Source: Micromussa lordhowensis
Lineage: Eukaryota; Cnidaria; Anthozoa; Scleractinia; Lobophylliidae
DNA: 64,000 bases
Direction: 5' to 3'
NCBI GenBank assembly: GCA_964020085.1
Contig: OZ026604.1
Location: 27,900,318 to 27,964,317 of the forward strand
The notes below the pieces were generated by a model. The model had not been told where the DNA came from, ran no database searches, and saw only the letters and a program-made list of their open reading frames with translations. Both the position numbers and the translations under genes were made by a program. Of this stretch, positions 11,084-21,660 are shown in pieces. Position 1 is the first letter of the stretch. The number at the start of each line of letters is the position of its first letter.

Positions 11084-12036
11084 TTTTGTGCGTGTTTGTG
11101 GACCGAGACGGAGTCGAGGTCCATAAACACGCAAAAAAAGAACGAGGCCAATATCAAGCCATCTTGACCTAACAAACTTGGTCAATAAAGGATTTATTAT
11201 ATGGCTTTCGGGGAAATTTTTGTTTGGGACAAGGCGGGTAGTCCCGAGCGGGCAAGTTAGCTCCATCTTGCCCACTCGGGTAGCCAATCACAGCGCAGGA
11301 TTTTATTCATCTTACCCGCTCACGGAGCTGGCCATATAATAATTGTTTTTAAAACACCATGGTTACGTTAACTTCGTATCAATTTAATAACCTTCAAGAC
11401 GACTTGTCAAAGCAACCTTATTATTCCTTAGGCCTTTCGTTTGCGGGTCAGCCACCCACACTATCGCAATAATCTGAAGCAGATGTTCTCTAGGCGCGAG
11501 TTGGGTTGTTGTCCACCTCGTTTAATCTTCATTATTATCTGAGTATTCGCATGCGGCTGTTTGCGATTTTCTAGATCTGAATTCGGATAGCCGATAGGTT
11601 ATAGCATGGAGCAAGAGCAAACCATATAAGACGGAAAGTAAGCAATACTACAATAAATGGAACTCACCATAATACTGTAGTGATGAAAAGTATGATTCGC
11701 TTTGAACTTCTTGGATGCATTGTACTTGTCAGTTGGAAGTAGCTCACACGAGATATTTCCGCTTGGTAGACGAAATGCTCCAGTATTCGCGGAAAAACAG
11801 CCATCGTTCTTTACGCATCTCAGCAGGCAGTGTCTTCCCGTTTGAACAGCGACTCCTTCAATTTTTGGAACGTCAAGAACATGATAAAAATGTTCAATGA
11901 ATTGTGCGTATCGCAGCCGTTTGTCCGGAACGCGTTGAAGTCCAGCTAGTTGAGTAGCTTCACAAAGGCTATCATCTATAATCTGATACGCAAAGTAGAT
12001 AAAAGCACTCGCTGATAAGAGGACGAATCCATTCAT
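6053..12036 (-). CDS. Secreted PAN/apple + EGF + ALK/LTK-type glycine-rich domain protein
   Basis: Four exons join in frame: 12036-11668, 10895-10781, 7662-7144 and 6393-6053, giving 447 residues with phases 0, 1, 1. Residues 1-20 (start MNGFVLLSASAF) look like a signal peptide. A PAN/apple-type module follows, with GRHCLLRCVKNDGC and FHHYSIM. Exon 2 is one EGF domain (SPCESFPCQHGGTC, then CACTPYYTGKSC; six Cys). Exons 3-4 form the glycine-rich domain known from the ALK/LTK receptors: VGAAGGYD, RGRGARMIG, IQILVGQEG, AGGGGGTFVV, IIAGGGGG and a closing GHGQVTITFL. I see no transmembrane segment or kinase, so the protein is probably extracellular. The start at 12036 was chosen because it begins the signal peptide; an in-frame ATG at 12102 is possible. 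Intron 2 holds a Penelope foldback and intron 1 two MITEs. Ligand and role are unknown. Confidence 0.82.
7918..7956 (-). ncRNA. Hammerhead-ribozyme-like motif, left arm terminus
   Basis: The minus strand reads CTGATGA, an internal stem GGTTGA / TCAACC and then GAAAC. That order matches the hammerhead core CUGANGA - stem II - GAAA reported in termini of Penelope-like elements. The outer stems were not verified by folding. Confidence 0.4.
8117..8683 (-). pseudogene. Penelope-like element ORF fragment with GIY-YIG endonuclease, left arm
   Basis: The frame reads NLFPKPKDPVPKDQTRG, then GAFYSIPCKDCDKSYIGETK, RKFSTRLKEHKKAVEH and AEHCLRSGHTVSW. The FYSIPC...SYIGET pair is the GIY-YIG core with the CxxC spacing seen in Penelope-like endonucleases, and the RxxEH helix follows. 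The reverse transcriptase that normally precedes it is absent; the N-terminal side runs into a simple GTAACG-type repeat. A stop cuts the frame just after LRTSVN, where the right-arm copy continues with NWRNRRILEAW. It is therefore a dead fragment of the foldback. Confidence 0.8.
8887..9106 (+). other. Captured two-exon gene 5' end (left arm)
   Basis: ATG at 8887 opens MEENDD and runs to a GTAAGT donor after 8905. A CTGCAG acceptor starts an exon at 9074-9106 reading EVIFLGERRLS, followed by another GTAAGT donor. The phases agree (1 and 1). The stretch upstream is Kozak- and promoter-like rather than element-like. The remainder of this gene is not in the window, so it is a 5' fragment, not a working gene. 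The parent gene is not recognised. Confidence 0.45.
9396..9615 (-). other. Captured two-exon gene 5' end (right arm, mirror copy)
   Basis: This is the reverse-complement copy of the exons at 8887-9106: coding pieces 9615-9597 and 9428-9396 with the same splice signals. Both copies point toward the central spacer. Confidence 0.45.
9976..10407 (+). pseudogene. Penelope-like element ORF fragment with GIY-YIG endonuclease, right arm
   Basis: This is the mirror copy of the left-arm fragment on the plus strand. It has the same AIYSIPCKDCDKSYIGETK core, RLEEHQKAVEH and the intact C-terminus WRNRRILEAWEIN to NLALKNRTF. A short in-frame insertion (GPGTRG) precedes the core. No reverse transcriptase domain is present. 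Downstream, a hammerhead-like motif and the outer end of the element follow within 150 nt. Confidence 0.8.
10445..10483 (+). ncRNA. Hammerhead-ribozyme-like motif, right arm terminus
   Basis: This is the same CTGATGA - GGTTGA/TCAACC stem - GAAAC motif on the plus strand. It lies about 40 nt downstream of the GIY-YIG ORF stop and near the outer end of the foldback. Self-cleavage is inferred from the core only. Confidence 0.4.
11036..11188. mobile_element. Palindromic MITE in intron 1 of the glycine-rich gene
   Basis: Ends TTATTGACCAAGT and ACTTGGTCAATAA are inverted. Inside, GGTCAAGATGGCT and AGCCATCTTGACC, then GGCCTCGTTCTTTTT and its complement, continue the hairpin almost to the centre. 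It is non-coding. Confidence 0.65.
11192..11344. mobile_element. Second palindromic MITE adjoining the first
   Basis: TTATTATATGGC at about 11195-11206 pairs with GCCATATAATAA at 11331-11342. The interior has inverted CGGGTAG / CTACCCG-like and GCGGGCAAG / CTTGCCC segments. It lies only a few bases from the neighbouring hairpin and has no coding capacity. Confidence 0.5.
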
Positions 12037-12503
12037 GATGACTGAACAGAATGACTTAATTGCTAGAATCTTGTTTGAAGTTCTTAGAGATGCTAATAAC
12101 ACCTTAATTGATTTCTAACAAACTGTGCCTCATGATGAACTATTTGATATTAACAAGGTTTTTCTTGCGCGATGTTGACATAACATAACGATTCAACCTT
12201 TAGAAATTTCACCCTGGGCTTCCTCGAAATTGATCTGATGTATAATTTATTGTCGTGTTCTGATATGTTAGCTTGTACTGGCTTGCAGGGTGATTAATTC
12301 GCTGACAGGTGTTGCCCAACTTCAATTTCACTAATTTGCTCTTCTTTATGGGTAACAAAACCCAGCTGGTTATAAAAGCTCCTACTCTTTGTAAACAGGG
12401 ATTACATTGGAACTGTCCAAAATTCTGAATTTTTCTTCCAAACTGATGTTGAATATATTGTCGTGACATATGACAACTTTTGTTGAACTTAAATTTCACT
12501 AAT

Positions 12504-12576
12504 ATGAACTACTTCTATTTACTAGCGCTTTCAATTTGCGCTGGTAGGCTAGCTTTAGCTGTTTCGTTGCTCAGTG
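12504..12576 (+). CDS. Orphan signal-peptide exon, putative
   Basis: ATG at 12504 opens MNYFYLLALSICAG, then RLALAVSLLSG, and meets a GTGAGT donor after 12576 in phase 1. Start, hydrophobic core and exit phase match exon 1 of the secreted two-domain genes at 22361 and 31390. It lies 467 nt head-to-head from the start of the minus-strand glycine-rich gene, so the two could share a promoter region. I could not find its partner exons downstream. It may be an alternative first exon, the relic of a lost paralogue, or chance. Confidence 0.35.
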
Positions 12577-13129
12577 GTGAGTGTTTGAGTCACCATCGCA
12601 TAGATCATGGTCTAAATCCGATGAATTTTTTAGCATTTGATCGTTTGTAAAGAATCGTGTCTATGAATTAATTGATGTTGTCGCCTTAACATAATAATCT
12701 GGGTTTTAATATTATGGCGTCGCCGTTTTTCATTATTGAACATTGTTGACGAGTTGTGTCCCAGTTTAATTTCAGTTCTTTTCATGGCTAATATAATATT
12801 GTCGATGAAATTACAAAGAAAAGAATAATGAATTACGGATACAGTAGAACAACTTTGTCATTTTCGCCGTTGGCTAGAAGGATTCTTAAAAATGTCGTGA
12901 GTTCTAAAATGACGTAAAATTTATTTTGTTGGTCTGTTGGTATTTGCCCAACTTTAATTTCAATAATTTTCCCCTCCCTTGGAGAAAAAACAACTCCGCC
13001 ATTTGTAAGGCTAACATCTTTGTATGTGAAATTACAAAGCAATTAAAAAGTTGAACCCCTGTTAAGCGACCACCCTCCGGGAAGAGTTGGGTGCTCAATG
13101 GGGTCTTGTCAGGAATAAAGAAGGGGCTT

Positions 13130-13245
13130 AGTAGAATATCGTCAATATATGTACTTACTTACTTAGGCCCGTCGCTCCAAATGGAGCATAGGCCATCGAC
13201 GACCCTTCGCCAGCGCACTCTGTTCTGGGCAATGATATGTAACAC
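13130..13245 (-). mobile_element. LINE 3'-end fragment with ACTTAC tail
   Basis: The minus strand encodes a short LINE C-terminal motif reading NRVRWRRVVDGLCSIWSDGP before a stop, then a GTAAGTAAGTAAG repeat tail. This ending is typical of 5'-truncated non-LTR elements. The rest of the element is absent. Confidence 0.6.
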
Positions 13246-13497
13246 AGGGAAAATGGTGATAGCACAGGAATGCATGTGATGACACTGCACGCTACTCTCA
13301 TGAAAGCCTTTGTCTCAGCTAGTGTACCAGATATATATGTTATCATTAAAAACTGGAGCATTGGATAATGCAATTCGAGAGTTTTCTTGGCTTAGCCATC
13401 ATGGGCTATGAGCCATTATACCATGCTCTACGAATATGGTAAGCGTACGCGTGATTTTTTGGTTTAAATTGCTATATTTTTGGGGCGTTTTTAATAA

Positions 13498-13614
13498 AAC
13501 AATTATTCCACTCGCTCGTGTTGGATATGAGATGATTATAGCCAACTCGGCGCTATGCGCCTCGTTTTGCTATCTACCATCTCATATCCAGCGCGCGCTT
13601 GTGGAATAATTGTT
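13498..13614. mobile_element. Palindromic MITE, AACAATTATTCC family
   Basis: AACAATTATTCCA at the left is inverted at the right (TGGAATAATTGTT), followed inward by TGGATATGAGATG and its complement around CATCTCATATCCA. The same terminus and internal motif recur at 56744-56858, so this is a family and not a chance hairpin. Confidence 0.7.
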
Positions 13615-14768
13615 AACTAGATGTTCTCTGTATTTTTTTTACTCGTTGTGTGTATTTTGACGAGCCCGTAGGACAGCTCTAGTTCTGTAGTCAACAAATT
13701 TATCAGCGAATGAGGGAGAGTGTTACTGTTTTGGGTACGCGCACCATGAAGAGAATATGATTGGCTAACGATTTTATTTCACACTTTACAGTTTGCGATA
13801 ATCAAAATATAAGCGATGATGAAAATTGTTTAAGTGAAAAACAGTCATTTATCAATGCAAATGAATTAAACTGAAGGTTTATAGTGTCTCTAAGCGAAAG
13901 TGTTACGAATCGTTTCGAAAATCTCGATCAAGTTGTTTACAACTAAATTTCCTCTTTTTCTTCGGATTCATCACATGTGGACAACGTTGTGCCGCACTAA
14001 CTGCGGTATGTGAACCCACAACAATTGCAATGGTACATCGACAAAACACTGCACAAGAAAAAGAAGTGGAGACGCTCTGGTTTAAACTAACAGAAGCAGT
14101 AGAGCTGTTTGGGTTGCTCTTTGGTGCATTGCATGAAACAGGTTTCATTGGAGCTGTGCCGGCTGACCAGTCGCTGATAATCAAGGACAGCTTCTTCTGT
14201 TACTCTTTTGAGACTGCGCAATAGCTGCCGATGGATGTTAGATTCTTGTGTCCCGACAGTTGGGAGATGTCAAGAGGATTTGCGCTCTCGTGCCTCAGCG
14301 TTGTAATCATCGTATGGCGAGTGGTTTGTACGCTTTCCCTCATGATTTTCCTCAGCAGTCATCGCTTTCATAAAGTTACCCAGTGACTGCACTCCAAGTA
14401 GCTGTCTCTTAAACTAGATAGTTCCTTTGCTCATTTGGTGTGATGTTCTCCGTTGCCCGCACCTCTCCGACAAAGGAACATATTACCTTTTCCAAACGCT
14501 CAGATTTAGATTTGGTGATCTTTGTCGTGTTTATGTTTTTGTTTTTCTCGACTTGCCTATTTCTGCTGTTTCAGAAGTCGAGGGGGTCGTTTCTTCTGTT
14601 TCGCCTTTTGCAGTAACTTCGTTGTTTTCGGTCAAAAATTTTTCAGTCTAGGTCAAATTCAGGAAGCCGTGTCCATTGTGTCCTCCTCGGCATCGTACGG
14701 TATCCACGTCATCCTGCATATCAAGCAGACCGTACAAATAACTATATACACAACACTGTATAATATTT

Positions 14769-14882
14769 AACAATTATCCTGCGAAATCGCGCGGAATATC
14801 GTCAGATACTTAGCCGACGAGGCCGTAGGCCGAGTCGGCTAAAATCAGACGATATTCCGCGAGATTGAGCAGGATAATTGTT
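14769..14882. mobile_element. Palindromic MITE, AACAATTATCC subfamily
   Basis: AACAATTATCCTGC and its inverted copy GCAGGATAATTGTT bound a hairpin with GGAATATCGTC / GACGATATTCC and AGCCGAC / GTCGGCT pairs. The terminal AACAATTAT links it to the elements at 13498 and 56744. Confidence 0.65.
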
Positions 14883-15815
14883 TTATTATTCAACAAATTA
14901 ATAACAAAACAGCCTAAATCCTTGTAAATCTCTCTGTCGACATTTTCTCACTTCACTTTTTCTTCCCACGTACGAAGCTACGTATACCGCCGGATATCTG
15001 TTACGGATATCGAGAGCATCATGACCATATTTGGGTAGTGTTACAATGTGTTGAATAATATCACTGTATATTTGTACTCGTTTCACGGGTTATCTGGACG
15101 ATATTCGTCTACACTACGTTAGAGAAATTTGGAAAAATAGTTTCAATGTTGAATGTGCAATAAATGTTTTCAGTCGAAACAACGCCGGAGTAATTTGAAA
15201 ACACAACAATCAGCGGTGGTCGGGAAGGGAAATCACATGTCAACAGCAAAACGCACAGCCGGCGTACAGTATTTAAATTGCCATTGTACATGTTCAATTT
15301 TAAATTCTCTGTTTTGTTCTATTTTATGGAAAACATATAAGGTTGATATTCTCTCTAAGAATATAAAGTAAAGAATAATCAATACGTCACCATTACTTTC
15401 TTGTAATAAATATTCATTTTACCTAGCAGTACATTGCCCGCCTCGCAAGGTGTTTACTTTCACTCTCTCTTTCTGCCTGTGCATCTCTCTCTCCAATGTG
15501 TCACAGTGAGATCCTAATCCAGTAATCACCGGAGAAAAACAAATTCAGGTAATGGAAAACGGAAAAGAAATCCAGCTTCAGTATCCTTCCGTATACCATA
15601 GAAAATGACTGCACACATTGACGCGGATTCACCTCTTCGTCGCCTTTGTAGTGAGGACTCTGAGTTTTCCTAAAAATCAGAGGAAATGTGCAATTTTTTC
15701 GACAAACGTGGATATCCTGCCTCTGTTGCTCAAGCAGGCCATCATCGCGCCCAACAAATTGATCGGCAGTCAGCACTACAAACGTCTCAAAAGGAGAATA
15801 ATAATAGAATTCCAT

Positions 15816-15866
15816 TCACCCTCACATTTCACCCTCACATTTCACCCTCACATTTCACCCTCACAA
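15816..15866. repeat. Short tandem repeat, unit CACCCTCACATTT
   Basis: A 13-nt unit is repeated about three and a half times just upstream of the degenerate Penelope copy. It has no other context. Confidence 0.75.
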
Positions 15867-15889
15867 CCACGCAGTAAAATCCATCATTC

Positions 15890-16680
15890 TGAAAAACTTT
15901 AAATTACTTCAAAATGATCCCGATACTGGTAGAATATTTTCGCAACCGCCATTAATTTCATTCAAACGCGACAAAAACATAGGTAACTTTTTAGTTAGCA
16001 GTGCATTCAAAACGTGTGAACAACCTGGAACTTTTAAATGCGCACGTGCACGATGTAAAACATGTCCTTTCATTTACAACGTTGAGAAATTGTCGGGACC
16101 CAGATCACAGATCATTTTACTTGTACCTCAGCTAATGTCATCTAGTGTATAACTTGCACTCTTTGCAAAAAGTTATATATCGGCGAAACAGGTAGACGAC
16201 TAGGCGACCGATTCCGAGAACACCTTCGCGACGTAGAGAAAGACGATAAAGACGCTTCTAAACCGGTCGCTAGACACTTTAATCTGCCGAATCATTCAAA
16301 GCAACATATGGCAGTCTGCGGCCTCTCCCTACATCAAAGAAAGCCGCAAAACTCTTCAACAAAAATTTATTTTTCAAATCGGCACTTTTAATCCTCAAGG
16401 TATCAACGAACGCTTTTCATTCAACTAATTCATTCTGTTGTTTTTCACGTTGCCAGGCACCAACCAATAGCGTAGCTCCATATTTCTGTATATAAACCAC
16501 ACACAACCCACAATTCCTTGATTCGCTCCGACGAAGGGCTAACGCTCGAAACGTCAGCTTCCGAATCTCTTTACGGTGGCCAATTCACATTATCAACCCA
16601 GCTGATAAAACCAAATTATCTTGCAATACTCCCACCGACAAAGCACCACAGTTTCTTTAGAAACTTGCCCCTTTATTCAC
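15890..16680 (+). pseudogene. Degenerate Penelope-like element with GIY-YIG domain and 3' terminus
   Basis: The plus strand carries the remains of a Penelope-like ORF spread over shifting frames: FKCARARCKTCPF, then LYIGETGRRLGDRFREHLRD with KPVARHFNLPNHS, and FIFQIGTFNPQGINERFSFN before a stop. The GETGRR/EH motif belongs to the GIY-YIG endonuclease. At least one internal stop and a frameshift break it. After the ORF the element terminus contains CGACGAAGGG...GCTCGAAACGTCAGC (16524-16559), a hammerhead-like core with one base off consensus. The terminus is repeated in inverse orientation at 21513-21660. The reverse transcriptase half is missing. It is a different Penelope lineage from the foldback. 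Confidence 0.78.
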
Positions 16681-16934
16681 CTCTCTATCCACGCGCAAAG
16701 AAAGGGACGCCATACCCATGATACCTGTGATTTCTTAACGACTTTTTCATCCAATACACGCATCTCGAGTTATTCAACGCTGATATCTGTTAACATTACT
16801 CTTCATTTATATGAAAAGAACCTTGTCAACATTGCTAATTCTAATAATCCCCCACCGCATTTCTGCGAAGAAGGATATGAAGACATGATTGATCATCGCA
16901 GTTATACACACAACTTAAGCAGTTGTGAAATAAA

Positions 16935-17011
16935 TTCAGGCCTAAACGGGATTCGAACCCATGACCTCTGTGATACCGGTGCAGTGCTCTACCAACTGAG
17001 CTATCACTTGG

Positions 17012-17055
<44 letters not shown>

Positions 17056-17068
17056 TTTCAGGCCTGAA
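16935..17068. repeat. Inverted pair of tRNA-like sequences (SINE head type)
   Basis: The minus strand of 16938-17007 reads as a tRNA-like sequence with a box-A-type TAGCTCAGTTGGTAGAGC and box B GGTTCGAATCC. The plus strand of 17008-17068 repeats the second two thirds in mirror orientation. The anticodon-loop position would read GGT or GGC, but U33 is absent, the anticodon stem is poor and no good acceptor stem is present. It is most likely tRNA-derived repeat DNA and not a working tRNA gene. Confidence 0.65.
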
Positions 17069-17204
17069 TTTTTTTCAGGCTTTGATTAAATTTTAACGAA
17101 TACATAATACGAAATGATTAAATGAAATGAAAAATGATTACATATATGAACCAGCCCTAGTGACAGTTTAATTAAGTCCTAATTAATGTTCTTAACTCCT
17201 ATCA

Positions 17205-17640
17205 GAGTTCAAGAGTCATACCTGACTGGTTTCCTAACCACTCCTAACCACTCTGTGGTAACAGAGACTGCTGGCTCACTGGTAGAAACCCCAGAAGCAG
17301 GGACTGTAACTATGCCACCGGATCTAGTCTCCGGCTGGATGACTGAAGAACTGTTTGGTTCATCTGAAGCGGGCTTCCTGTTTGATGCCTCGGAGGCGGG
17401 CTACCTGCTAGTTGGTGCCTCAGAAGCAGGCTTTTTGGTTGGTGCTTCGGAAACAGAAACATTGCCACTGGGGGCTATCCCTTTTGGTTGATGTTGCTGT
17501 GACAGGTTGGTTGAAAACTCCACAAATGGCGCTGTTAGGAACGGCTCCCCGGTGTGCTCGAGATGTCTGCGATCCATCCTGTATGTACGGCTTTCCTCTG
17601 TACGAACCTGATAAGACACGTTTGCATCCCCCCTTAGTCT
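17205..17640 (-). pseudogene. Ty3/Gypsy pol C-terminus remnant
   Basis: On the minus strand, SYQVRTEESRTYRMDRRHLE matches the end of Gypsy integrase, where the pattern is a YxVxTE...YRRNRRHL block. A Pro/Ser-rich tail with ASEA repeats follows, ending in VRKPVRYDS before a stop. One in-frame TAG interrupts the tail. No LTRs, reverse transcriptase or integrase core were found nearby, so only the last part of the polyprotein survives. Confidence 0.65.
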
Positions 17641-17924
17641 GGTGCGTGGGTGCGTATTATGATCGTCGACTACGCATTTGATCGAAAATACGGGCGAAGG
17701 CTCCAATTAAAAATATTTAAAAAAATACTTGAAGGGAAGGTATAGCTATTCTCGTATAGAAGCTGAAGGTTAAAGAAACATAAATTAATAGTATTATCTA
17801 GCTAAAAGGTATAAACAGTTCCATTGTGAACTTGTTGAACTGGTGCGGTTGTGACGAAAGACGCATTTACTTCCTTTCTTTATGAGCAACTCATACTTCG
17901 CAGTTTATGAAAACCATGGTGACC

Positions 17925-18265
17925 TGGCAGGGGGGGCGATACTCCCTTTTATGTGCTATATAGGTATGTACGGCAATAAAGGGTATGGGTTTTCAGCCGT
18001 ATTCGTCATAAAGAGGGCCGGTGTCGATTTTGGCCATTTTGGTCATAAAAAGGGTATGAATTTTACACTCTAGTCCTGAATTGGGTATGTTTCTTAGAAG
18101 AAGCTACTTTGACATCATTATCTTGAAGACCATAAACAAAAACCCTTCATAAATTATGTTTAGGGCAACTGTGCGAACCGCAATTCAACGGTCATAAATA
18201 GGGTATGGAACTTTTGGTCAGGTCATAAATAGTGTAAGAACCCATCCCCCCCCCCCCCCCCCCCA
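17925..18265. repeat. GGGTATG-type dispersed repeat ending in a 20-nt poly-C run
   Basis: The stretch repeats GGGTATG and GGTCATAAA motifs at irregular spacing (AAAGGGTATGGG, AAAGGGTATGAA, ATAGGGTATGGA). It ends with 20 consecutive C residues at 18246-18265. It looks like an internally repetitive interspersed element. Its class is unknown to me. Confidence 0.5.
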
Positions 18266-21200
18266 GGCACAGCATGTGACATTTTCCAGATTATAAAACG
18301 TACCGGGGTTTTACTTATTAACGTTAAACGAAGAAAGTATAGATTGATATCGAATATCAAATACACTGCTTTGCTTAACAAACCAGCATGTACACATCCT
18401 TTTGGATATTTAACTAACAATGTTATTAAGGATGTAAAGGCTTCTTTTAGCAATGCCATAATTCTAAACATTTAAAATCGCGAGTTCCTTTCAGCTTACG
18501 GGTAAACATTTCAGAAACCGTTTGCTATGAACTTTGTCATCGAAGTATTTAACAGCTGTCTATCATATTCGGTATACCTGCAAGTAAAATTAATATTTTA
18601 TGTTCCCAAGAAAATTCGTTTTAAAACATTTAAATTTCGTTTACAGAATCGAACAAAAATAAGGCTTTAATCTGGCAACAGATATTTTTACATTTTTCAA
18701 GCTTTTTTTCAATAACTGATATAAAGTTTACAAGAAATTAAGGAAATACAGTAAGTAATTACGCGATATGGTCACATAATATGTATTGTTTTTAATTATC
18801 ACGTGATAATTATATCTGGCCTTTTTTTGTGGTTCGCTTGTCACTCTTAAGTTAAATGCGGATTTAAATCACCTGTCAGTTAAAGGATGGAAAAGACGGG
18901 ATAGGAAGGCTAAATTTCAAGCTCCAGTAATCTAAAGGCAACCAATTTTGGGTCTTAAGGTTCAGCACACGCGTAGAAGTCTCAATAACTGCCTGAGTGA
19001 AGTAAAGGAAATATTCAAAGTCTGCATGCAGAATAGCACAGTAATTGACGATTTCGTCAGAATAAGTTTAATAACTGAATAGCAATATGCCAATAATTAA
19101 ACAATCTACACTCGGTTGTCAAATTGTGTTCAGATTTTGCAGGCTTTTTTAATTTTGAAAAAACAAAACAATAATAAAACAGTACAAAAAACAACAAATT
19201 GTGGCTTGGTTGTTATAAATTGCTTCTGCAAAAAATTGTCCTTTTATTCTATTTTTTATGTTAGTATTTTTTTTTCCGGAAGACACTTTCCAGAGGACAT
19301 TTCCTGTGAGAGTTCGTCCTTACGCCTTTGTATATTAACCCTTTATATAAGTATCACAACCTAGTTTGGCTTTTATTTTCTTCTTTTTCCTTTTCCTTCG
19401 AAAACATTATAATATATCACCATGGGTACGTGTTGCGTGTACACTTCAATACAAAAAAAATCGGCAACTTGATATGGAGAAAATGTGGACGAAAGCTCTA
19501 ATTAAAAATTCAAAACAAATTCAACACCGTTTATTAATGCTATTTCCCAAAAACGTATCAACAGTTCATTTTGAACAAGTTTAACTGGTAAATATTTGTC
19601 CTGCAGCGATGAAAAATGAGATATTTAATTCCTTCTTTTATTAGCAATCCATACTTAGCAGTTTGTATAAAACCCACCATAGATTCGCTTATTAACGTTG
19701 AGCAATGTGGCTTTGAATGACGACGTTTATTCATTCTAAAAACTCATTGAGGACGTTTGATGAATAACTTCACTAGGATTAACAATTGATGACCTGTTCC
19801 CATAAACGAACGTTTGTAATTTAACGTATGGTGAACGGAGCAGTGATACCACTCGTTAGCAAGTCACGGTTTCATTTTGTCAGCTCCGAGGATATCATTT
19901 CACTATCCCCCAAAATTCCGAAAATTTTGTTTCCCCGTAACAAGACACGTAGCCAGACTATCGTTGGTTACTTAAGAGGTAGAAATGTGATGTTTTCCTC
20001 TTCCGCTTACTGGTTACTGGATAATAATTTGAAACACATACAAGACATAGCGTTCTCTTAGTGCACCGGGCTTAAAAGAACCCCGTCCCTTCCTACAAAG
20101 CCCCCCTTTTTAGTCGCTAAAAAAGGTAAGCTATTCGCCCTTCTCTAAAATACCTCAGTTGGGGAAAACCCGAAACTCCCCAATTTTGTTTTAAAATTTC
20201 CATGTTCCTGCTATTGAAGAGACACAATAGAGCAATAAAGCATTATAGCTGCTTTTTCTTTGTGGTTCCGTTTATTCAAGTTGGCTTGATAGCAGAGTTG
20301 ATGATCAAAGAACTATACCGGTATCACAAGCGTCATGTTTTTCCCCCTTCTTTAGGCTTTATTTTCGCAACTGCCGGCTAATTCGCTCACATAAAATGGC
20401 AGTGATTTCTCAAGTCTCGTGTCTGCCTGCTATTGTTAGTCAGATGAGCTATAAATACTGGAAAACCAAAATCTTCTCCCAATAATTGAATTCTGATGAT
20501 CTGTCACATCTCCATAGAAACGATCCCGCGGTAAGTCTTTGATTCTACTATTAAACACGCAGTTTATTTATCGATATCTTTCGGAGCTCTTTTCCTAATT
20601 TTCTCACCTGTGTAAGGTTATTGTCTACTGACGTCTAACCAAGCTATTAACGTTTATTAATTTTGATTTGAAAAGTTATTATTTGATTAGCTGCGGCGGT
20701 GGTTCCATTGTCTTCTTCCGATATCGCTTCGCAACGTTTATGCGGTTTTTCTCTACACTGTTTGGTCCCGACACTTTGGCAAAGAAAATCAAACATCAGC
20801 CCAAGTTTCTTTTTTTTTTCAACTACTATCTCACGGTAAGTAGAAATCAAATGCAAAATAGCAGTGTATTTGCGACCATACTGCACGAGCCCAAGAAGAT
20901 CTCAAGCAGTTATTAATCAGATTGCCATCGGATAAGATATTTCACTGGTTACAGTTCTTTCATTCGGTTGTCAATTCGACTGAAGTCAAATGCTTTTAGT
21001 TGTACCAAAGAATGTCATTATTCGGCCAAAAAATGTCGCTGCTCACTCGTTTACCCTGGAAAGGCTTTGATCAAGTAAGATGAAACCTAAAATTTCATTA
21101 TTTTTTCCATAAAAGTGACGGAAATGAAAAACAAACAGCACCACAAAATGTCTTGATTAAAACATCACTCGTTGGGTAAATCCTTAATCACACTAGTATA

Positions 21201-21512
21201 AAAAGTTAATATCCATTTTAGCCAATCCAAAAAATATCGTTAATTTTTCTGGCCTAGTAATGTAAGAACCTGTGCCCACAGTTAATGGATACAATGTGAT
21301 TTGTGATTTGTCTCTTGGTAGACGAATTATAAGCCTTGTATATAGTCCCCTATCGAAAGTAGCCCGTGGATTTATCCGCGGAAAAAAATATTCCCCTAAA
21401 CTGGGCTGCTCCGGGCAACGATAACTACAGAGATTTTTAAATAACTAATCAGTGGTAATAGGACTAAGTGGAGTCCAATTCGGTCTACCATCATACAGAT
21501 GAATAAAGGTGG
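18266..21512. other. No gene seen; AT-rich intergenic DNA
   Basis: Only short frames without family signatures and no long inverted repeats were recognised. The frames around 20650-20920 overlap on both strands and look like chance. Confidence 0.4.
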
Positions 21513-21514
21513 AA

Positions 21515-21551
<37 letters not shown>

Positions 21552-21660
21552 TACTGCAAGATAATTTCGTTTTATCAACTGGGTTGATAATGTGAATTGG
21601 CCACCGTAAAGAGATTCGGAAGCTGACGTTTCGAGCGTTAGCCCTTCGTCGGAGCGAATC
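21513..21660 (-). mobile_element. Solo Penelope-like terminus
   Basis: This is the reverse-complement copy of the Penelope terminal segment at about 16518-16675, including the CGACGAAGGG...GCTCGAAACGTCAGC motif (21621-21656 read in minus). No ORF is attached. Confidence 0.75.

Noticed and set aside
16621..17067. 148-codon plus-strand frame
   Set aside because: It runs from Penelope terminal DNA through the tRNA-like repeat and does not match any protein; it is a composite of repeats.
16938..17068. tRNA-Thr genes in opposite orientation
   Set aside because: There is no proper acceptor stem, no U33 and a weak anticodon stem; it is a tRNA-derived repeat.
17186..17491. Plus-strand 101-codon frame with SEAGF repeats
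   Set aside because: It overlaps the Gypsy pol tail, whose minus-strand motifs (YRMDRRHL, RKPVRYDS) are recognisable; the plus frame has none.
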